NCBI GenBank assembly: GCA_022767925.1
Contig: JALENG010000098.1
Span: 1 to 43,783, forward strand
DNA: 43,783 nucleotides
Source: Clostridia bacterium
GTDB lineage: Bacteria; Bacillota; Clostridia; Oscillospirales; Acutalibacteraceae
Reading direction: 5' to 3'
The translations under genes were made by a program, and so were the position numbers. How positions within the stretch are numbered: position 1 is the stretch's first letter; the number at the start of each line of letters is the position of its first letter. This document shows positions 10,081 through 21,841 of this stretch, piece after piece. The notes under the pieces were generated by a model. The model was not told where the DNA came from. It was given only the letters and a program-made list of their open reading frames with translations, and searched no databases.

Positions 10081-11044
10081 ACAAATCCCTCAGCCTTTCC
10101 TGGATGAGACCGTCATCCATGTGATTCCGTTTCCCGGCCAGCAGCACACGGACCGTGCTGATTTCATTCTGGCGGGCGAGGATATAGGCAACCAGCGGCC
10201 CCAAAGTGAAGGCCTCGTACTTCTGTCCGCGGATCAGTTCGATCACGCGGTCGTCGCACCACTTTTCAAAAGCGGAGGCCGAATCCTTCAGGGCTTCGAC
10301 GGCCGGTGCATACGGGGTCAACATCAGGTAACTAAGCAGGTCATCGCAGCTTTTCAGCGCGGCGGCCGTCAGCGAATCCAAGGACAGTGTGCGGCAGGGA
10401 GCCAGGGCCTCCTGCAAAAATGCACGGCTCTTCCCGGTTTTCTGGGCGCGCACGGCGATTTTAATATCGGCGATAGCGGTGGTCAGCTCGGCATATTCCC
10501 GGAGAAGATCGCATTCGCTGCTTTCGGCCGCTTTCTGTACGGCCATCAGGCAGGCGCGGTCCAGAAGAATGTCACACCGCTGGCCGTCCCGCGTCTGCAG
10601 CAGCAGCGAGGCTGCCTCGCGCCCGGGTTCGGCCAGAAAATCCGGCAGCAGTGAAAAATCATTTTGCTCAACCGCCCGCTGCATGGTCTCCGGCGGTACC
10701 GTACCGCCGCTCATATAGATGTGCGGGGGAGTTACCTTGGTGATTACGCTTTTTACGGCGGCCTTCAGATTGTTAAAGTCCTTGGGAAGACGCAGCACAT
10801 CAAAAACGCCGGGGTCGTGGACCAGTTCGCCGATAAAGCTCCAGATCTTCCGGTCCTCTTCGATCAGCATTTCTTCTGCGGAGAGATGGGTGGCGGTGTC
10901 CTTCCCCCAGCCCTTGTCCTGCAGGGTACGCAGACATTCTTCCTCGGTCTGGCACTGCATCAGGCGGCTGAGATCCGCCCGGGTCAGCAGCGCCATTTCG
11001 CGGCAGCGCACCCGGGCCACCGCATAGGTATACATTTCTGCCAT
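10073..11044 (-). CDS. ntpC: V-type ATP synthase subunit C
   Basis: 323 aa, V-ATPase AC39/C-like; overlaps subunit F by 8 nt. Confidence 0.92.
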   Translation of the reverse strand: MAEMYTYAVARVRCREMALLTRADLSRLMQCQTEEECLRTLQDKGWGKDTATHLSAEEMLIEEDRKIWSFIGELVHDPGVFDVLRLPKDFNNLKAAVKSVITKVTPPHIYMSGGTVPPETMQRAVEQNDFSLLPDFLAEPGREAASLLLQTRDGQRCDILLDRACLMAVQKAAESSECDLLREYAELTTAIADIKIAVRAQKTGKSRAFLQEALAPCRTLSLDSLTAAALKSCDDLLSYLMLTPYAPAVEALKDSASAFEKWCDDRVIELIRGQKYEAFTLGPLVAYILARQNEISTVRVLLAGKRNHMDDGLIQERLRDLYV

Positions 11045-11087
11045 TCGGTCTTCCTCCTTTCATGGAATGATCCCCGTCATCATGGGG

Positions 11088-11681
11088 TCATGCGAACAGC
11101 ATCTGCTGCACCTTGTCCTGCAGCTCTTCCTGTTTGGCTGTGAACAAAGCGCGGAACGTACAATTTTCCTCGATGCCGCCGTACAAAAGGAGAAAACCAT
11201 CCTGAGCACGGGGGTCCGCCTCATCCTGCAGGGTGAGGGAGGCGCCCGCGGGCAGGGCTGCGTTCATTTTGGCGAGAAAATCCGCGGGCATGCGCGCGTG
11301 ATCCTTGGGCCCCAGAACGAGGACACCGGGCTGCGGCAGCGCATACTGTCGTCCCAGAGAAATCAGGGTGGAAAAATATTGGTCATCCGGCAGTTCGCAC
11401 AGGGTTTTCCGGGCCTCGTCGATCATCGAAGCGATGATCTTCTGCTTCTGACTGAGAACGCCGCGCCGGCGGGAGAGCTGAGCGGCCGAGGCGGCGCGCT
11501 CGCTGGATTCCTGCTGCAAAGCGGCTATCTTTTTGGTGGAATCCTCCTGCAGTGCCGTCAGCTGCTTTTGCGTATCCTGCTCAATGGCAGCGGCTTTCTG
11601 CCGGTATTCCTGCAGAATCCCGTCACAGCTTTTTTTGGTGTCCTGTGCGATCGCCTGCAAAATTGTGTCTAAACCTGTCAT
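11088..11681 (-). CDS. ntpE: V-type ATP synthase subunit E
   Basis: coiled-coil N-terminus with E-subunit C-terminal domain; operon position. Confidence 0.88.
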   Translation of the reverse strand: MTGLDTILQAIAQDTKKSCDGILQEYRQKAAAIEQDTQKQLTALQEDSTKKIAALQQESSERAASAAQLSRRRGVLSQKQKIIASMIDEARKTLCELPDDQYFSTLISLGRQYALPQPGVLVLGPKDHARMPADFLAKMNAALPAGASLTLQDEADPRAQDGFLLLYGGIEENCTFRALFTAKQEELQDKVQQMLFA

Positions 11682-11714
11682 GTGGAAGTGCCCCTCCCGA
11701 AGCAGTCAAAACAA

Positions 11715-14223
<2,509 letters not shown>

Positions 14224-14268
14224 AGAATCAACCTCCTTTACAAAATAATGGGATGTACTGTGGGGGAA

Positions 14269-14592
14269 TTATCCCACCACCGTTTGAATCAGGGCCTGAA
14301 TGACGTCGTCTTTTCGGTCCAGACTCTTTTTCTGCATGTCGTTCTGCAATCGCTCAGTTTCAGCTTTTTCCCGGTAAAGGAGTTCCTTCGCCGCAAAATC
14401 AGCCTGCTGCTGTGCGGCTTTCTCTTCCTGAGCTGCCGCTAACCGGGCTTTTTCCAGTTGTTCCTTGGCGTCTTTTTTGGTCTTTTCCAGCAGCAGCTCA
14501 CCGCTCTCTTTCGCACGGAGCAGCTCCTTTTGGGCGTTTTCCTCCGCCTTTTTGACAGCCTCCAGGGCTTTTTCCGCCAATGAGATCACCAC
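14269..14592 (-). CDS. V-type ATPase subunit G/H-like stalk protein
   Basis: 107 aa Ala/Lys/Glu-rich coiled coil at the operon head. Confidence 0.8.
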   Translation of the reverse strand: MVISLAEKALEAVKKAEENAQKELLRAKESGELLLEKTKKDAKEQLEKARLAAAQEEKAAQQQADFAAKELLYREKAETERLQNDMQKKSLDRKDDVIQALIQTVVG

Positions 14593-14748
14593 CTTATCCT
14601 TTCATTTTCATTTTTATCTGTCTACCGAAATGAACGGGTCGGTATCCCCTGCGGCAGAAAAAGCGAATGGCACTTTTCTGCCGGTAAACAGAAAAAGCCG
14701 GATTAACAAAAAGAAAGCCTGCCGTTTGCTTCCCTTTAATCTCCCTAA

Positions 14749-14777
14749 ATTATAAACGACAGGGGAGGCAATGTCAA
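14749..14777 (-). promoter_or_regulatory. promoter of V-ATPase operon
   Basis: on minus strand TTGACA - 17 nt - TATAAT. Confidence 0.85.
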
Positions 14778-14933
14778 AGAAATCAAAAAAAATGAATCCC
14801 GGTTTCACAAAAAATTCACAAAGCCGGTTCGGTGATGGAAAGCCGGCGGACAAAAAGGGGCACATCTCGCCTATAGAGAAGGGAAACGAATTTTCCGCAG
14901 AGGCCCTGGCACAAAGCGATAAAAAACTTTTGC

Positions 14934-14962
14934 TTGACAAAACGGGAAAACTCTCCTATTAT
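14934..14962 (+). promoter_or_regulatory. promoter of T-box/ilvBNA transcript
   Basis: TTGACA - 17 nt - TATTAT. Confidence 0.85.
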
Positions 14963-14979
14963 GAAAATAACTTCATAGA

Positions 14980-15270
14980 AAAATGCGCCGAAAGGGACAG
15001 GAATGCAGATGCGTTTTCAAAAAGAGAGCTGCCGGTTGGTGGAAGGCAGCGGAACCGCTGCAGTCGATCACCCTGGAGCAGACCGCTGAACTCTGACAAG
15101 GTCAGAAAGTAAACCGGTCCGGAATTCCCCCGTTATCATGGGAGAGGCATTGCTGGATGCCTGTAAAGCGGCCGCCGAAGGCGGCAAAAAGAGTGGTACC
15201 GCGGAGTACACCTGACATGGAAAGCAGGCCTTCGTCTCTTGAAAACAGAGACGAAGGCTTTTGTTTCTTT
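14980..15270 (+). ncRNA. T-box riboswitch leader (probable isoleucine specifier AUC) with terminator
   Basis: canonical AAGAGTGGTACCGCGG at 15188-15204; Stem I features (GAAAGGGACAGGAA, AGAGAG, GGTTGGTGG); AGTA...CGG...CCCGTTATC; terminator GCCTTCGTCTCTT/AGAGACGAAGGC at 15228-15258 followed by TTTTGTTTCTTT. Confidence 0.95.
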
Positions 15271-15321
15271 ATCAACAGATCTTGTGGGAAAAGGCCACGA
15301 GTATGCAAGGAGGAAGAGAAA

Positions 15322-16992
15322 ATGCAGCTGAATGGTTCGGATATTATCATGGAATGTCTGCTGGAGCAGGGCGTGGATACCGTTTTCGGGTATCCGGGCG
15401 GCGCTGTTTTGAACATTTACGATGCACTTTACAAGTACAGAGACCGCATCCGTCATATCGAGACCAGCCATGAGCAGGGGGCTGCCCATGCGGCCGATGG
15501 GTATGCCCGCGCCAGCGGGAAGACCGGAGTGGTCATCGCGACCTCCGGCCCCGGCGCGACGAATCTGGTGACTGGGATCGCCACGGCTTATATGGATTCC
15601 ATCCCCATGGTGGCGATTACCGGCAACGTGGGGCGCAGTCTGCTGGGGCTGGACAGCTTCCAGGAGGTGGATATCACCGGAGTGACCATGCCCATTACCA
15701 AGCACAACTATATTGTCAAGGACATCCGCCAGCTGGCCGATACGATCCGAGAGGCGTTTTATCTGGCCCAGGAGGGGCGCCGCGGCCCAGTGCTGGTGGA
15801 TATTCCCAAGGACATCTCCGCCCAGGTCACCGAGTACGAGCCGAAGGCCCCGGTCTGCCCGCCTCTTCCGGTCGGACCCTCTCAGCGGGAAATTGCGAAT
15901 GTGGCCGAGCTGCTGTCCAAAGCCCGGCGCCCGTTTTTGTATCTGGGCGGCGGTGTGATGGCCGCCGAGGGCAGTGCCGCAGCGAAGGAGCTGGCTGAAC
16001 GGCTGGATGCACCGGTCGCCTGTTCGCTGATGTGCCAGGGCGGTTTTGACCAGCACAACCGGCGGTATATGGGTATGCTGGGCATGCACGGCACCAAGGT
16101 ATCGGCGTTGGCACTGAAAAACTGCGACCTGTTTGTGGCCATCGGCACCCGGTTTTCCGACCGCGTGCTGTGCAACGCCTCAACCTTTGCCACCCACTGC
16201 AAAATTGTGCAGATTGATATCGACCCCGCCGAGATTGACAAAAACATTCTGGTGGACAGCAAGCTGTGCGGTGATGCCCGCCTGATTATGGAGCAGCTGC
16301 TGGAAAACCTGCCCCAGCAGCACCACGAGGAGTGGATGAAGCAGGTGGATGCCTGGCAGCAGGAGTACCCGCTGGTGCAAAAAAACGGGGAAACCGATTA
16401 TCCCACCCCCCAGTATGTGCTGGAAACGCTGGACCGGCTGACCGATGGCGAGGCCATTCTCACCACCGAGGTGGGCCAGCATCAGATGTGGGCCGCCCAG
16501 TTCTACCGATTCCGCCATACGCGCCAGTTCCTCTCCTCCGGAGGACTGGGAACCATGGGCTATGGGCTGGGGGCTTCCATCGGTGCCCAGTTGGCCTGTC
16601 CGGAGAAGCAGGTGATCAACATCGCCGGTGACGGCAGCTTCCACATGAACTGTAATGAGCTGTCTACGGCCTCGAAATACGGAATCCCGGTGATCGAGCT
16701 GCTGTTTAATAACCAGGTGCTGGGAATGGTGCGCCAGTGGCAGAAGCTCTTCTATGGTGGGCGCTTCTCCCAGACAACGCTGGAGAAGAAGACCAATTAT
16801 GAGCTGTTGGCCCAGGCGTTCGGCGTGCAGGCCATGACCATCCGCACCAAAGAGGATGTAGAGCCGGTGCTGACGGCCGCTTTGCAGGCCGAGGGACCGG
16901 TGCTGATCAACTGCCTGACCGACCCGGACTGCAATGTACTGCCTATGGTGCCCGCTGGTGCTTCGGCGGAAGAACCGCTGCTGGAGATGTAA
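15322..16992 (+). CDS. ilvB: acetolactate synthase large subunit
   Basis: 'FGYPGGAVLNIYDALY', 'HEQGAAHAADGYARASGKTGVVIATSGPGATNLVTGIA', TPP motif 'GDGSFHMNCNEL..N'; RBS AAGGAGG. Confidence 0.97.
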   Translation: MQLNGSDIIMECLLEQGVDTVFGYPGGAVLNIYDALYKYRDRIRHIETSHEQGAAHAADGYARASGKTGVVIATSGPGATNLVTGIATAYMDSIPMVAITGNVGRSLLGLDSFQEVDITGVTMPITKHNYIVKDIRQLADTIREAFYLAQEGRRGPVLVDIPKDISAQVTEYEPKAPVCPPLPVGPSQREIANVAELLSKARRPFLYLGGGVMAAEGSAAAKELAERLDAPVACSLMCQGGFDQHNRRYMGMLGMHGTKVSALALKNCDLFVAIGTRFSDRVLCNASTFATHCKIVQIDIDPAEIDKNILVDSKLCGDARLIMEQLLENLPQQHHEEWMKQVDAWQQEYPLVQKNGETDYPTPQYVLETLDRLTDGEAILTTEVGQHQMWAAQFYRFRHTRQFLSSGGLGTMGYGLGASIGAQLACPEKQVINIAGDGSFHMNCNELSTASKYGIPVIELLFNNQVLGMVRQWQKLFYGGRFSQTTLEKKTNYELLAQAFGVQAMTIRTKEDVEPVLTAALQAEGPVLINCLTDPDCNVLPMVPAGASAEEPLLEM

Positions 16993-17007
16993 GGAGGAGT
17001 GCGAAAG

Positions 17008-17496
17008 ATGAATCAGGAAGAAAAGGATTTTATCCTCTCGGTACAGGTAAAGAACCATTCCGGTGTGCTGCAGCGCATTTCCGGCCTGTTCAGCCGGCGC
17101 TGCTATAATATCAAAAGTATTGTCGCGGCCCAGACCATCAACCCGGATCTGACGGAAATTCTGATTGTGGTCACCGGTGACGACCGCGTGGTCAGCCAGG
17201 TGAAAAAGCAGGTGGAAAAGCTGGTGGATGTGGTGCGTGTGACCGTGCTGGATCCCAACAGCTGCATCGCCCGTGAGCACATGCTGATTGCGGTGAACCG
17301 CACCCTGGAAAACCGAAACCGCCTGCTGGGCATCGCCCAGGTGTTCCACGCCGAGGTACTGTACGTCACCGAGGATACGGTGCTGTTCGAAGTGGTGGGA
17401 ACCCCGGCGACGCTGGACTCGTTTGTGCGGCTGTTCGCCCAGGAGGAAATCAAGAAAATGCTGCGCACCGGTACCATGGCCATTCAGCTGGACTGA
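17008..17496 (+). CDS. ilvN: acetolactate synthase small (regulatory) subunit
   Basis: ACT domain 'VKNHSGVLQRISGLFSRRCYNIKSI'; start at 17008 after AAGGAGG. Confidence 0.94.
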   Translation: MNQEEKDFILSVQVKNHSGVLQRISGLFSRRCYNIKSIVAAQTINPDLTEILIVVTGDDRVVSQVKKQVEKLVDVVRVTVLDPNSCIAREHMLIAVNRTLENRNRLLGIAQVFHAEVLYVTEDTVLFEVVGTPATLDSFVRLFAQEEIKKMLRTGTMAIQLD

Positions 17497-17532
17497 CCGG
17501 CCGGCGATAGAAAGAAAGAAGGAACGAAGAAC

Positions 17533-18723
17533 ATGCTGACCCTGGATAAAATTTACTCCGCCCGTTTTGCCCTGAATTCCGTTCTGCGCCATACCGATCT
17601 GATTAAGACCAGCCTGCGCGAGGACTGTGAGGTGTATCTCAAACCCGAGTGCCTGCAGGTGACGGGTTCGTTTAAAGTGCGCGGCGCCTACTACAAGATT
17701 TCGCAGCTCTCCGAGGAGGAGAAGGCCCGGGGCGTCATCGCCTGCTCGGCGGGCAACCATGCTCAGGGGGTGGCGCTGGCCGCGCAGAAAAACGGCATCC
17801 GCGCCAACATCTGCATTCCCGACGGGGCCCCAATCTCCAAGGTGGAAGCCACCAAGAGCTACGGCGCCCAGGTCACCCTGGTCAAAGGTGTGTATGACGA
17901 CGCTTACCGCAAAGCGGTGGAGCTGCAGCAGGAGAGCGGCGCCACCTTTATTCATCCGTTCAATGATGAAAACGTAATCGCCGGACAGGGGACCATCGGA
18001 CTGGAGATTCTGGATGAGCTGGCCGACGCGGATGTGGTGGTTGTGCCGGTGGGCGGCGGCGGCCTGATCAGCGGCGTGGCCTTCGCGGTGAAATCCCTGA
18101 ATCCCCGGTGCAAGGTCTACGGCGTGCAGAGTGCCGGTGCTCCCAGTATGGTGAAGAGCTTGCAGGAGCACAAAATCCAGAAGCTGGATTCCGTCTCTAC
18201 GATTGCCGACGGCATCATGGTCAAGGAACCGGGCGATTTGACGTATGATCTGTGCAGCCGGTATGTGGACGATGTGGTCACCGTCACCGATGACGAGGTT
18301 TCCACCGCGATTCTGACCCTGATCGAAAAGCAGAAGATGATCGCCGAAGGTGCCGGTGCCGTATCGCTGGCAGCTGTGATGTTCGACAAGATCGACGTCA
18401 AGGGCAAAAAGGTGGTTGCCGTGATCAGCGGCGGCAACATTGATGTGACCATCCTGTCCCGTGTGATTGGCCGCGGCCTGTTGAAAACCGGCCGCAGTGC
18501 CGAGTTTACGATAGAGCTGCCGGATAAGCCCGGCCAGCTGGTGGCAGTCTCCAGCATTGTGGCGGGGTTGGGCGCCAATGTGGTCGCCGTACACCATGAT
18601 CATGCCGGAGAGGACCACGATATCACCGCCTGCACCCTGCGCCTGTGCGTGGAGACAAGGGATCACGAGCATGTGCAGTGTATTCGTCAGGCCCTGGAGC
18701 AGGCCGGGTACCGTCTGCTGTAA
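17533..18723 (+). CDS. ilvA: threonine ammonia-lyase with C-terminal ACT domain
   Basis: PLP motif 'GSFKVRGAYYKI', 'SAGNHAQGVA', 'VPVGGGGLISG'; ACT-like C-terminus. Confidence 0.95.
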   Translation: MLTLDKIYSARFALNSVLRHTDLIKTSLREDCEVYLKPECLQVTGSFKVRGAYYKISQLSEEEKARGVIACSAGNHAQGVALAAQKNGIRANICIPDGAPISKVEATKSYGAQVTLVKGVYDDAYRKAVELQQESGATFIHPFNDENVIAGQGTIGLEILDELADADVVVVPVGGGGLISGVAFAVKSLNPRCKVYGVQSAGAPSMVKSLQEHKIQKLDSVSTIADGIMVKEPGDLTYDLCSRYVDDVVTVTDDEVSTAILTLIEKQKMIAEGAGAVSLAAVMFDKIDVKGKKVVAVISGGNIDVTILSRVIGRGLLKTGRSAEFTIELPDKPGQLVAVSSIVAGLGANVVAVHHDHAGEDHDITACTLRLCVETRDHEHVQCIRQALEQAGYRLL

Positions 18724-18755
18724 AAGAGCAGCTTTGGCCGGAGGAAAGATGGAGA

Positions 18756-18792
18756 ATGCCGGGCGGCCCCCAGCGGGTGCCCGGTATTTTTT
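18756..18792 (+). terminator. intrinsic terminator after ilvA
   Basis: ATGCCGGGC ... GCCCGGTATTTTTT. Confidence 0.7.
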
Positions 18793-18803
18793 GCGAAAAA
18801 CCC

Positions 18804-18843
18804 TTGACAGGATTTTTTGGATTTGATATCATTATGATATCAA
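18804..18843 (+). promoter_or_regulatory. promoter with overlapping perfect palindrome (putative operator) upstream of SPFH gene
   Basis: TTGACA (18804-18809) - 17 nt - TATCAT; TTGATATCAT-T-ATGATATCAA at 18823-18843. Confidence 0.75.
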
Positions 18844-18874
18844 CTTGAAGGTTGCGGAAAAGGGAGGAAAAATT

Positions 18875-19894
18875 ATGAAAGAGATTGTATTCAAAAACCG
18901 GAAAAACGGCATGATGGTCCTGCTGCTGACGGTTCTTTTGTATCTGGCGGCACTGGGCGGCTGCATCTGGTCGGGTGTTCTGATGGAGCAGGGGGTCAAT
19001 ACGGTGGTGTGGCTGGTGATCAGCATCGTGTGGCTGTGCCTGGGCTGGATCCCGGCAATGGGACTGAAAGTGCTGGGCCCGCAGGAGGCACTGGTGCTGA
19101 CGCTGTTCGGAAAGTACATCGGTACGCTGCGGGAAGAGGGGTTCTATTTTGTCAACCCGTTCTGCAGTGCGGTAAATCCGGCGGCGGCCACCCGGCTGAA
19201 GCAGAGCGGCGATGTGGGTGGTATCCGCAAGAGCCTGCAGGAGCAGGGGCTGAACGTGAACATGGGTGCAGCGGTTCCCAACCGGAAAATTTCGCTGAAG
19301 GTCATGACGCTGAACAACGACCGACAGAAGATTAACGACTGTCTGGGCAACCCAGTGGAAATCGGCATTGCTGTCATGTGGCGGGTGGTGGATACGGCTA
19401 AAGCGGTGTTCCATGTGGACAACTACAAGGAGTATCTGTCCCTGCAGTGCGACAGCGCCCTGCGGAATATTGTGCGCATGTATCCCTATGATATCGCCCC
19501 CAATGTGGATACAACCGGCGACGGTATCGCTGATGAAGGCAGCTTGCGCGGTTCCAGTGAGCTGGTGGCCGACCGTATCCGCGACGAAATCCAGAGAAAG
19601 GTGGAGGATGCCGGACTGGAGATTCTGGAGGCCCGGATTACTTATCTGGCCTATGCACCGGAGATCGCGGCCGTCATGCTGCAGCGGCAGCAGGCTTCGG
19701 CGGTGATCGACGCCAGAAAGATGATTGTGGATGGTGCGGTCGGTATGGTGGAGATGGCCCTGCAGCGCCTGAACGAAAACCAGATGGTCACGCTGGATGA
19801 AGAGCGCAAGGCAGCTATGGTTTCCAACCTGCTGGTGGTGCTGTGCGGAAACCACGATGTACAGCCGGTCGTCAACTCCGGGAGCCTGTACTGA
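18875..19894 (+). CDS. SPFH/Band 7 domain protein
   Basis: N-terminal two-TM region, then '[30 protein letters not shown]', '[43 protein letters not shown]'. Confidence 0.88.
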   Translation: MKEIVFKNRKNGMMVLLLTVLLYLAALGGCIWSGVLMEQGVNTVVWLVISIVWLCLGWIPAMGLKVLGPQEALVLTLFGKYIGTLREEGFYFVNPFCSAVNPAAATRLKQSGDVGGIRKSLQEQGLNVNMGAAVPNRKISLKVMTLNNDRQKINDCLGNPVEIGIAVMWRVVDTAKAVFHVDNYKEYLSLQCDSALRNIVRMYPYDIAPNVDTTGDGIADEGSLRGSSELVADRIRDEIQRKVEDAGLEILEARITYLAYAPEIAAVMLQRQQASAVIDARKMIVDGAVGMVEMALQRLNENQMVTLDEERKAAMVSNLLVVLCGNHDVQPVVNSGSLY

Positions 19895-19895
19895 G

Positions 19896-20105
19896 ATGGC
19901 CGAGAGAAATCAGCCCAAAAAGCAGGTGCCGCTGCGCCTGTCGGCCAAGCTGTACGACGCCATTGCCGCCTGGGCAGAGGACGATTTTCGCTCGGTCAAC
20001 GGGCAGATCGAGTACCTTTTGACGGAATGCGTGCGCCAGCGGAAGAAAAACGGGAAATATGTATCCGATCAGCTGGATGTCCCGCCGGAATTGGATATTG
20101 AGTAA
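19896..20105 (+). CDS. small Arc/ribbon-helix-helix-like DNA-binding protein
   Basis: 69 aa '[44 protein letters not shown]', Arc-like pattern; start one nt past the SPFH stop. Confidence 0.75.
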   Translation: MAERNQPKKQVPLRLSAKLYDAIAAWAEDDFRSVNGQIEYLLTECVRQRKKNGKYVSDQLDVPPELDIE

Positions 20106-20112
20106 AAAAGAC

Positions 20113-20166
20113 CCCTGTGAAAGCCGAACAGTGATGCCTGTTCGCAAAATCACAGGGTTCTTTTTT
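20113..20166 (+). terminator. intrinsic terminator after SPFH-RHH cassette
   Basis: CCCTGTGA ... TCACAGGG with inner GAACAG/CTGTTC, followed by TTCTTTTTT. Confidence 0.8.
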
Positions 20167-20201
20167 GATTCCTGCCGTCATACGGGCGGGCTGGAGCCGG
20201 A

Positions 20202-21698
20202 CTATCCCGGCTTTACCCGGGCAAAACAATGGAAGTGTTTCATCAGAAGGAAGGAGAGAAGCCCGGCCGCCGGCAGCCCCAGAAACAGCCCGGTTTCGGG
20301 TGGGGCAGCCCCCAGCAGGCGGATCATCCCCTCGCCGCACAGCAGGCAGCATCCCGCCGGAATCAGCACCCAACGGCGCCAGCGGATGGGGGCGCCGGTT
20401 ACTTTCAGCAGGCGGTGCAGGCTGAGAAACGCATTGCCGATGCTGCACAGGAACAGGATGGCGATATATCCCTGCAGCCCGAATTTCGGCAGCAGCAGCC
20501 AGATCAGCGCAGTGCGCACGGCGGCATCCAGCGTATTATAGAGGAACGAGGGGGTCTGCTGGTCCAGGCCCTTGAGCAGACTGTCCACAATAGTATCCAG
20601 ATACCACAGTGGTGTGAGCGGCGCCAGCATACGCAGGTACTCTCCGGCCTCGCTGCGCCCGTAAAAAAGCGTGCCGATGGGGGAGCCGAACAGAAAGAAA
20701 AAGCAGGTGACCGGGATGGAGAACAGCAGGGCCGCCTGCAGGGCACGGCTGGCAACGGCGCGGGTGCCCGGCCGGTTTTGAGCGGCCATGGATTGGGCGA
20801 CCTCGGGGATCAGCAGGGAACTGACCGAAGTGAGAAAAACGGAGGGAAAGGTGAGCAGGGGGATGACCATCCCTTCCAGCATGCCGTATTGGGCTAGGGC
20901 CGCGTCCTTTCCGGCGCCGTACTGCATCAGCCCCATGGGGATCAGCAGGTTTACCGCCATATTCAGGCAGTTACGGGCCGCATAGCTCAGGGTGCCGGGC
21001 AGGGTGATGTGCCGAATGCTGCGCCCCACCTGGGGGTAGGGTTCCTGATGGGCGGGAAGGAATCGTAGGGCGTGCCCCCGGTACAGTAAAATCGAGAACA
21101 GGCAGGAGAGAATTTCGGACAGGGTGGATGCTGCCATCATGAACAGGCAGGCACTCTCCAGTGTGGCCGGTTTTCCCAGCGAGAAAGCGAGCAGAATCAG
21201 CACAATGCCGGAGATCTGCTCAAACCCCTCGCACAGCGCCGGCCGGATGGTACAGCGCATGGCCAGAAAGTAGCCCCGGATGCAGGATGACACCGACATA
21301 AAGGGCAGTCCGGCGGACAGAATCCACAGGCAGTGGGCCGAAGCGACGCCGCTTAAGAATGTACGGGACAGGGGCAGCGCCAGAAAATCCAGCAGCACAC
21401 AGGCCCCCAGGCTGAAGCACAGGGAGAAGGCCATGCAGCGGTGAACGCCGCTGCGGATGCGCGTTTCCCGCTGCTCCCCCAGCGCCAGCGAGGTCAGTCG
21501 TGTGACGGTCAGGCTGATGCCTCCGGTAGCCAGGCTGACGGCGGGGAGAAATACGCTGAGAATCAGCTGATATTCCCCGATCCCCCCGACCCCGATCTGA
21601 TAGGAGAGCCAGCCCCGCAGCAATAGCGAGAGCAGACGCAGAATCAGGGAGGAGACCGTCAGTACAGCCGCGTTTTTCAAAAAAACTTCTTTTTTCAT
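20202..21698 (-). CDS. SpoVB/MurJ-like polysaccharide (MOP superfamily) flippase
   Basis: 'MKKEVFLKNAAVLTVSSLILRLLSLLLRGWLSYQIGVGGIGEYQLILSVF'; multi-TM protein. Confidence 0.85.
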   Translation of the reverse strand: MKKEVFLKNAAVLTVSSLILRLLSLLLRGWLSYQIGVGGIGEYQLILSVFLPAVSLATGGISLTVTRLTSLALGEQRETRIRSGVHRCMAFSLCFSLGACVLLDFLALPLSRTFLSGVASAHCLWILSAGLPFMSVSSCIRGYFLAMRCTIRPALCEGFEQISGIVLILLAFSLGKPATLESACLFMMAASTLSEILSCLFSILLYRGHALRFLPAHQEPYPQVGRSIRHITLPGTLSYAARNCLNMAVNLLIPMGLMQYGAGKDAALAQYGMLEGMVIPLLTFPSVFLTSVSSLLIPEVAQSMAAQNRPGTRAVASRALQAALLFSIPVTCFFFLFGSPIGTLFYGRSEAGEYLRMLAPLTPLWYLDTIVDSLLKGLDQQTPSFLYNTLDAAVRTALIWLLLPKFGLQGYIAILFLCSIGNAFLSLHRLLKVTGAPIRWRRWVLIPAGCCLLCGEGMIRLLGAAPPETGLFLGLPAAGLLSFLLMKHFHCFARVKPG

Positions 21699-21841
21699 AT
21701 CCAATCCCCTCCATGGCCCATGCGGCGGGCCCTGCAAAAGCGTATGAGCAGGAGAAGGGAAAAATGCGTCGCTTTGCCCTTTGCAAGCGCGCGGTTTTCC
21801 GGTATAATGGAGACAGACTCTGTGTGAAAAGGGGAAAAACA

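Noticed and set aside
15091-15093. CUC (Leu) as the T-box specifier
   Set aside because: Lies 3' of the ACCCTGGAGC segment that normally follows the specifier; AUC at 15067 fits better, though I cannot run the covariance model.
14771-15112. 113-aa ORF upstream of ilvB
   Set aside because: Overlaps the T-box leader and its promoter; not protein-like.
16180-18672. 830-aa minus-strand ORF opposite ilvB-ilvN-ilvA
   Set aside because: Antisense to three confidently identified genes; composition is a by-product of GC-rich codon usage.
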